Part shown: one piece after another, positions 36,182-40,611 of the stretch
Numbering within the stretch: position 1 is the stretch's first letter
Layout of the letters: each line of letters opens with the position of its first letter
Program-made: the position numbers and the translations under genes
DNA from: Westiellopsis prolifica IICB1
Lineage (GTDB): Bacteria; Cyanobacteriota; Cyanobacteriia; Cyanobacteriales; Nostocaceae
Reading direction: 5' to 3'
DNA: 40,611 nucleotides
Assembly: GCF_004323185.1 (NCBI RefSeq)
Contig: NZ_NAPS01000002.1
Span: 2,212,066-2,252,676 of the forward strand
The notes under the pieces: model-generated
Database searches by the model: none
What the model was told of the DNA's origin: nothing
Seen by the model: the letters and a program-made list of their open reading frames with translations, nothing else

Positions 36182-39100
36182 ATGGTATCAGAATTGCTAG
36201 AACGCTCCTTAAAAAGAGGCTATCAGATTGGATATACCAATGAAATCGAAAAGGGTATGAGTGGGGGACCAATCCTCAATAGTGAAGGTAAGATCATCGG
36301 TATCAATGGTATTCATGCTCAGCCTCTGTGGGGGAACCCCTATGTGTATGAGGATGGTTCCCAGCCTAATGATGATCTGCGAAATCAGATGAGACGTTCG
36401 AGTTGGGGAGTTTCTATTGCTAAGTTTGCTCAACTAGCTCCCCAATTTGTATCAACTAGCTCATCGCCAAAGCCAGACAATAATATAACTAAAGCACCTA
36501 CTCCATCAAACGAAATAGCAAAGCAGGTAGATAGTATTGCCAAAGAAGTTACAGTATTGGTAACTTGGCAAAGCAAAAATGACTCACAAATCAGAAATGG
36601 TTCGGGAGTAATCATCGCCCAGCAAGGGAACACATACTATGTCCTCACTGCTAGACACGTAGCCAGTGGTAACAGAGAACTAAAAGTTATTACCCCTGAT
36701 GGTAAAGAAAATGTGGTGAGCAATAGTACAATCAAACCCTGGGATGGTGTAGATTTAGCTTTATTGCAGTTTAATAGCAACCAAAGATACCAAGTAGCTA
36801 CCCTGGCAAATTATGATCAAAAGCTTGAAGAACAGCTAGCTTTCGTTTCTGGTTGGCCTGAGTCAAAACAAGCGAGCGTTGCACCAAACCGTAAGTTGAG
36901 TGCTGGCTTTCTTTTAGATTGGTCTAGTAGTACTAATTTAGCGAGGGATGACCGCTCATTATCGCAGGGATACGGACTAGTCTATACCAACATTACAGAT
37001 ACAGGAATGAGTGGTGGCCCAGTATTAGATACAGAAGGTCGCGTCATCGGAATTCATACAGCAGCAGAAAATGACAAAAAAGAAAGGCCAGGTTCTATTT
37101 CCCAAAAAAGCGATCGCCAAAGTGAACTTGAGCTAGGTTACAGTTTGGGTGTTCCGATCCAGACTTTTGTTGCACGACTTCGTTCAGACAAAATCAATCT
37201 TAGTCTCAAACAAGAGAACTCTCGCCCGCGACAACTCACACCCTCACAACAAGATGATATTGTTACATCTTCATTAGATTTAAAAGCACCACCAAGCAGT
37301 GCTGATGAAATTGACTGGTTAAATTATGGTAATAAGCTGTGGCGATCGCGTCGATATGAACAAGCACTAGTAGCACTTGAAAAAGCCATTGCAATTAAAC
37401 GTAACTTCTCAGAAGCTTGGTACTTACACGCTCAGACACTGATGCGTCAGCAAAAATACCAAGAGGCAATTAAATCATTTAACAAAGCCATTGAATATAA
37501 TCCTAGTTCCGATCTAGCTTTTCTGGCTTTACGCCATCTTAGTGATGCATACTACTACTTAGAAGAATACGAGGATGCACGGAAAATCATAGAAAAGGCA
37601 ATTCAACTTAGACCTGATGACTTTATTGTTTATACTTGGCTTGCTAATTCATTAGAACAGTTAGGGCTTTACCCAGAAGCACTCGAAGCAGGTAATAAAG
37701 CAATTAGACTCAATCCTCATCATCCTGAGAACTATACCCGCCGTGCTTACACTCGTAAATTACTTAAAGATTACTCTGGAGCCATTGCTGATTTAAACAA
37801 AGCCATAGAACTTCAGCCAGACTTAGCTTATGCCTTCAGCCAAAGGGGTTTTGTTCGCTATGAACAGGGAGATCATGCTGGAGCAATTACTGATTTAGAC
37901 AAAGCCATAGAACTCCAGCCAAACAATGCCCGATATTACACTGATCGGGGTCTTCTCTACGCTCAAATCGGAAATCAGCAAAAATATACTGAAGATTTTA
38001 AAACTGCTCTGCGTCTACAGCCTGACAGCGCTTACATCTATGACAACCGAGGGGATGCTCGAAAATTACTGGAAGACTATCAAGGAGCTATAGCGGATTA
38101 CACCGAAGCCATGCGCCTTGCTCCTGAGTCAGCAGCTTACTATTACAATTCGTTGGGTAATGTCCGCTATGACCAGAAAGATTATCAAAAAGCTGTAGGC
38201 GATTACACCGAAGCTATTCGCTTAAAGCCTAAATTAGCATTATATTACAGCAATCGCGCCAATGCCTATAGAGAACTCAAAGATTACCAAAAAGCTATAG
38301 CAGATTACACCGAAGCTATTCGCCTTGCTCCCAGTTCGGCAGCTAAATATTACAATGCGCTGGGTAATGTCCGGTATGAGCAAAAAGATTATCAAGGAGC
38401 TATAGTCAATTATACTGAGGCTATTCGCTTAAAGCCAAAAGAAACTTCATACTACATCAATCGCGCTGATGCTCGTAACAAATTACAAGACTATCAAGGA
38501 GCAATGGCTGATCTCAAAAATATTTTAAGCGTTGCTCCTGAGTCAGCAGATGTGTACTACGATGCACGGGGTTATATTCACTATAAGCAGAAAGATTATC
38601 AAAAAGCTGTAGCAGATTACACCGAAGCTATTCGCCTCAAACCCAAAGAAGCAAAATACTACAAAAACCGTGCCTTTATACTTATAGAATTGAAAGATTA
38701 TCAGGCAGTTATAGCTGATAGCAACGAAGGTATTCGCCTCAAACCCAAAGATAAGTCGCTTCTAGCCAATCTTTACGCTGTACGGGGTGTTGCCTACTCT
38801 ATGCAAAAAGATTATACAAAAGCGATCATTGATTTAAATGAAGCGATCCGTCTTGGGCCTAACGTTGCTAATTACTATAAAGCAAGAGGTGAAGTTTACT
38901 TTTCCCAGATAAAAAATCAGAGCGCGCTAGCTGATTTTAATAAAGCAATCCTCCTCAACCCTGACTTTGCTGATACCTACGAAATAAGGGCCTTGCTCCA
39001 CTATCGACAAGGAAACGATCAAAAAGGGATTGACGATATGAACACTGCGATTCGTCTCAATCCTAACAATGCTAGTTTCTACGTGACTCGTGGTTTAAGA

Positions 39101-39322
39101 CAGAGAGACTATCAACAACAAATTTCAGATTACACGAAAGCAATTAGCCTACAAGCGGACTATGCTATCGCTTACGAATTTCGAGGTGATGTTCGCATTA
39201 AACTCAAAGACATTCAAGGAGCGCGTCAGGATTATCAAAAAGCCGCAGACCTCTATAAACAACAAGGGAAAATGGAATATTATCAAGGTGCATTGGCAAG
39301 AATTAAAGAGCTTGAGCAATAA
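36182..39322 (+). CDS. Trypsin-like protease / TPR protein, 5'-truncated by IS630
   Basis: The frame encodes 1046 residues. Residues 1-85 are the C-terminal part of a first trypsin-like domain (nucleophile in EKGMSGGPILN, Ser27), whose His- and Asp-bearing half is missing. Residues about 105-345 form a second, complete trypsin-like domain with His159 (TARHVAS), an Asp around 188-191 (DGVDLALLQF) and Ser277 (TGMSGGPVLD). From about 375 to the end there are some 16-19 tetratricopeptide repeats (e.g. DYQKAIADYTEAIRLAP). The ATG used here lies in the IS630 right terminal repeat, so the native start and signal peptide are lost and function is doubtful. The internal TPR DNA is highly self-similar. 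Confidence 0.87.
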   Translation: MVSELLERSLKRGYQIGYTNEIEKGMSGGPILNSEGKIIGINGIHAQPLWGNPYVYEDGSQPNDDLRNQMRRSSWGVSIAKFAQLAPQFVSTSSSPKPDNNITKAPTPSNEIAKQVDSIAKEVTVLVTWQSKNDSQIRNGSGVIIAQQGNTYYVLTARHVASGNRELKVITPDGKENVVSNSTIKPWDGVDLALLQFNSNQRYQVATLANYDQKLEEQLAFVSGWPESKQASVAPNRKLSAGFLLDWSSSTNLARDDRSLSQGYGLVYTNITDTGMSGGPVLDTEGRVIGIHTAAENDKKERPGSISQKSDRQSELELGYSLGVPIQTFVARLRSDKINLSLKQENSRPRQLTPSQQDDIVTSSLDLKAPPSSADEIDWLNYGNKLWRSRRYEQALVALEKAIAIKRNFSEAWYLHAQTLMRQQKYQEAIKSFNKAIEYNPSSDLAFLALRHLSDAYYYLEEYEDARKIIEKAIQLRPDDFIVYTWLANSLEQLGLYPEALEAGNKAIRLNPHHPENYTRRAYTRKLLKDYSGAIADLNKAIELQPDLAYAFSQRGFVRYEQGDHAGAITDLDKAIELQPNNARYYTDRGLLYAQIGNQQKYTEDFKTALRLQPDSAYIYDNRGDARKLLEDYQGAIADYTEAMRLAPESAAYYYNSLGNVRYDQKDYQKAVGDYTEAIRLKPKLALYYSNRANAYRELKDYQKAIADYTEAIRLAPSSAAKYYNALGNVRYEQKDYQGAIVNYTEAIRLKPKETSYYINRADARNKLQDYQGAMADLKNILSVAPESADVYYDARGYIHYKQKDYQKAVADYTEAIRLKPKEAKYYKNRAFILIELKDYQAVIADSNEGIRLKPKDKSLLANLYAVRGVAYSMQKDYTKAIIDLNEAIRLGPNVANYYKARGEVYFSQIKNQSALADFNKAILLNPDFADTYEIRALLHYRQGNDQKGIDDMNTAIRLNPNNASFYVTRGLRQRDYQQQISDYTKAISLQADYAIAYEFRGDVRIKLKDIQGARQDYQKAADLYKQQGKMEYYQGALARIKELEQ

Positions 39323-39331
39323 TCAATAAAC

Positions 39332-39397
39332 CTTAGTGTCTTCGTGTCTTCGTGGTTCAAAAATCATTTATTACCACCAAGACACAAAGACACCAAG
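39332..39397. repeat. Inverted repeat between convergent genes
   Basis: A 25-base arm with GTGTCTTCGTGTCTTCGTGG (39332-39356) is mirrored imperfectly by ACCACCAAGACACAAAGACA and following bases (39373-39397). The repeat family with GTCTTTGTGTCTT-like units is widely dispersed in bacterial intergenic regions. Placed between two convergent genes, it may also end transcription. Confidence 0.7.
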
Positions 39398-39399
39398 TA

Positions 39400-40443
39400 C
39401 TAATTTTTCATCGCCACAAGTTTACTATCTTCAGTATTTAGCAATCTATTTAATAGTGATGCTGGACGTTGAGTGTAAGGCCAAGCAAAAGCATGACGGA
39501 AAGCTGCATCTTGACAAGCTTGGAGTTGTTGAAAATTAATGATGTCGTAGGTGAGAAGATTTTCGTACTCAAAGGGTAAACGGACGTTGTGTAGTCCAGC
39601 GTTGTCTGTACAAATGGCAATATCGACTCCAGCATCAAAACAACGGTCAAAGACAACCTTAAGTTGGCGAATATCTTCTAAAGTACCTGTTTTGAGGTAA
39701 GTTGTGGGGCAAACTTCCAAACACTGATTGCGTTTTGCTAAATCTGGAAGTAATTCGGGGTACAACAAAGGAATTTGGATACCGTGACCAATTCGCATCA
39801 AAAATGGTAACAGTTGTGGATAACAACCAGCTGTCGTTTCGTACAGGTGTCCTGTTGTACTAATTCCTAAAGACAGCGCATAACTATATAGTTCTACCCA
39901 TTCTTCTATGCGATCGCCATAATAATTATCTCCTCCTGCCACGTCTATCGCACAAACATACTGCTTATTTTGTGCAGCTAAATCTACAATCGCTTTATTC
40001 ACCTCATAGGGTAAACGCGAATGCATACAAAGAATTTGACTAGTGACAATTGGATATTCAGGTAGTTTGCTTGCTTTACCCACAACTTCAACAATTTCTG
40101 CCATTTTGTCAATTCTTTCTGATTGACTCAGGTGTTCTGGTGTCCGCAGGTAAGGTGTATAACGCAATTCCAAGTAAGCCAAATTTTCAAATATATAAGC
40201 ACCCCGTAATAGCCGATAAATAAAGTAGGGTAGAGTCTCTACAGTTTGTACACTTTCTACTAAAGTATGTAACTCTAAATACTCATCTAAAGTATTACGC
40301 GGACGTGTGTAAAATTCTTCAAAATCTCCATAGTCAGCAAACCGAGAAATTAACTCCGAGCAATGACGTTCAAAGTATCGCCATAAAACTCGCGGTACAA
40401 CCGAACCGCCCAGGTGTCTATGTAACTCTGCATATAAGGCCAT
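39400..40443 (-). CDS. Adenosine-deaminase family protein, divergent active site
   Basis: The 347-residue product has the amidohydrolase/adenosine-deaminase barrel pattern. Zinc-ligand pair HRH is in AELHRHLGGSV, the His and Glu in TTGHLYETTA (HAGE position), IGHGIQIP and VCPTTYLKTG are as in the family, and the zinc Asp is in ICTDNAGLHN. Departures are LGG where classical enzymes have LDG, HLYE for HAGE, and TDN for TDD, so the second active-site Asp is Asn. The metal site appears intact but the substrate or chemistry may differ. It is monocistronic and convergent with the TPR gene. No Shine-Dalgarno sequence is evident. The last 168 bases of the window hold only a short ATTCGCG...CGCGAAT palindrome (about 40557-40580). 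Confidence 0.88.
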   Translation of the reverse strand: MALYAELHRHLGGSVVPRVLWRYFERHCSELISRFADYGDFEEFYTRPRNTLDEYLELHTLVESVQTVETLPYFIYRLLRGAYIFENLAYLELRYTPYLRTPEHLSQSERIDKMAEIVEVVGKASKLPEYPIVTSQILCMHSRLPYEVNKAIVDLAAQNKQYVCAIDVAGGDNYYGDRIEEWVELYSYALSLGISTTGHLYETTAGCYPQLLPFLMRIGHGIQIPLLYPELLPDLAKRNQCLEVCPTTYLKTGTLEDIRQLKVVFDRCFDAGVDIAICTDNAGLHNVRLPFEYENLLTYDIINFQQLQACQDAAFRHAFAWPYTQRPASLLNRLLNTEDSKLVAMKN

Positions 40444-40611
40444 AGTGGTGCTATTCAGAATAAATATTAATTATTATTAACAGTAACAAATAAAAAAATA
40501 ATTTGCTTAGAGAATCGGGAGCATCCCAATTTTGCAAAAATAGAGAGAGAAAAATAATTCGCGAGATATCATCGCGAATAAATAGGGAGTTTCAATCTTG
40601 CGGCTCTTCCT

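Larger units (their letters stand above)
34937..36185 (-). mobile_element. IS630 family insertion sequence (1249 bp, disrupted)
   Basis: The ends are inverted repeats of about 29 bp: left CCAATTCTTTATGAAGCTGC, right (read inward) CCATTTCTGTATGAAGATGC, both continuing GCTAAAT. TA flanks both sides (34935-34936, 36186-36187), the expected IS630 target duplication. The transposase is on the minus strand in two frames and is further interrupted by a 98-bp foldback element at 35258-35355, so this copy is not autonomous. It sits between a COP23 gene and a protease-TPR gene, each missing native sequence at the junction. Confidence 0.92.

Overview
The window comes from a cyanobacterial chromosome, most likely a heterocyst-forming filamentous one (Nostocales). 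The signs are frequent HIP1 sites (GCGATCGC), many 7-bp short tandem repeats (STRRs), a plant-type crtP-crtB pair, a UPF0182 protein, DUF3181 and COP23 proteins, and an NlpC/P60 peptidase that closely resembles, from memory, the structurally characterised Anabaena/Nostoc enzyme. I cannot name the species.

Layout. 1-5.3 kb: hemA (glutamyl-tRNA reductase) and a large UPF0182 membrane protein, both preceded by G/C-rich heptamer arrays. 5.5-9.3 kb: a carotenoid-desaturase-like FAD enzyme, then four small minus-strand proteins of unknown role. 9.3-11.5 kb: a 21-bp minisatellite, a MITE, a small heat-shock protein, a DUF2795 fragment, moaC and tRNA-Arg(ACG). 11.5-18.3 kb: an MFS transporter, a lipid-linked-sugar type glycosyltransferase coupled to an NlpC/P60 wall peptidase, a divergent serine hydrolase, and a hybrid histidine kinase with repeat-derived insertions in its ATPase and receiver domains. 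18.9-25.4 kb: an outer-membrane-like protein, a NatB-like amino-acid binding lipoprotein, tRNA-Ser(GCT), crtB and crtP, and a PhzF-family protein. 25.7-32.5 kb: an RlpA-like protein, a NagZ-type glycosidase, an SMR transporter, a histamine-N-methyltransferase-like protein, mutL and a rhodanese fold without the catalytic cysteine. 32.8-39.3 kb: a Ser/Thr kinase, a COP23 protein and a protease-TPR giant, with the last two cut by an IS630 element. 39.4-40.4 kb: a divergent adenosine-deaminase-family protein.

How parts relate. crtP and crtB form the first committed carotenoid steps and are translationally overlapped. The peptidase, serine hydrolase, RlpA and NagZ genes all concern peptidoglycan. 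The kinase, COP23 and protease-TPR genes look like one ancestral cluster that lost several hundred bases where IS630 now sits. The IS supplies both the stop codon of the left gene and the apparent start codon of the right one.

Mobile and repeat DNA is the most striking content. The IS630 copy has a likely -1 frameshift site and is itself interrupted by a 98-bp foldback element. A separate 98-bp MITE at 30142-30239 has ends matching that IS630. A second TA-flanked MITE family (three copies) carries a palindrome that also occurs alone elsewhere. I found no CRISPR array, prophage, rRNA, origin or recognisable defence system.
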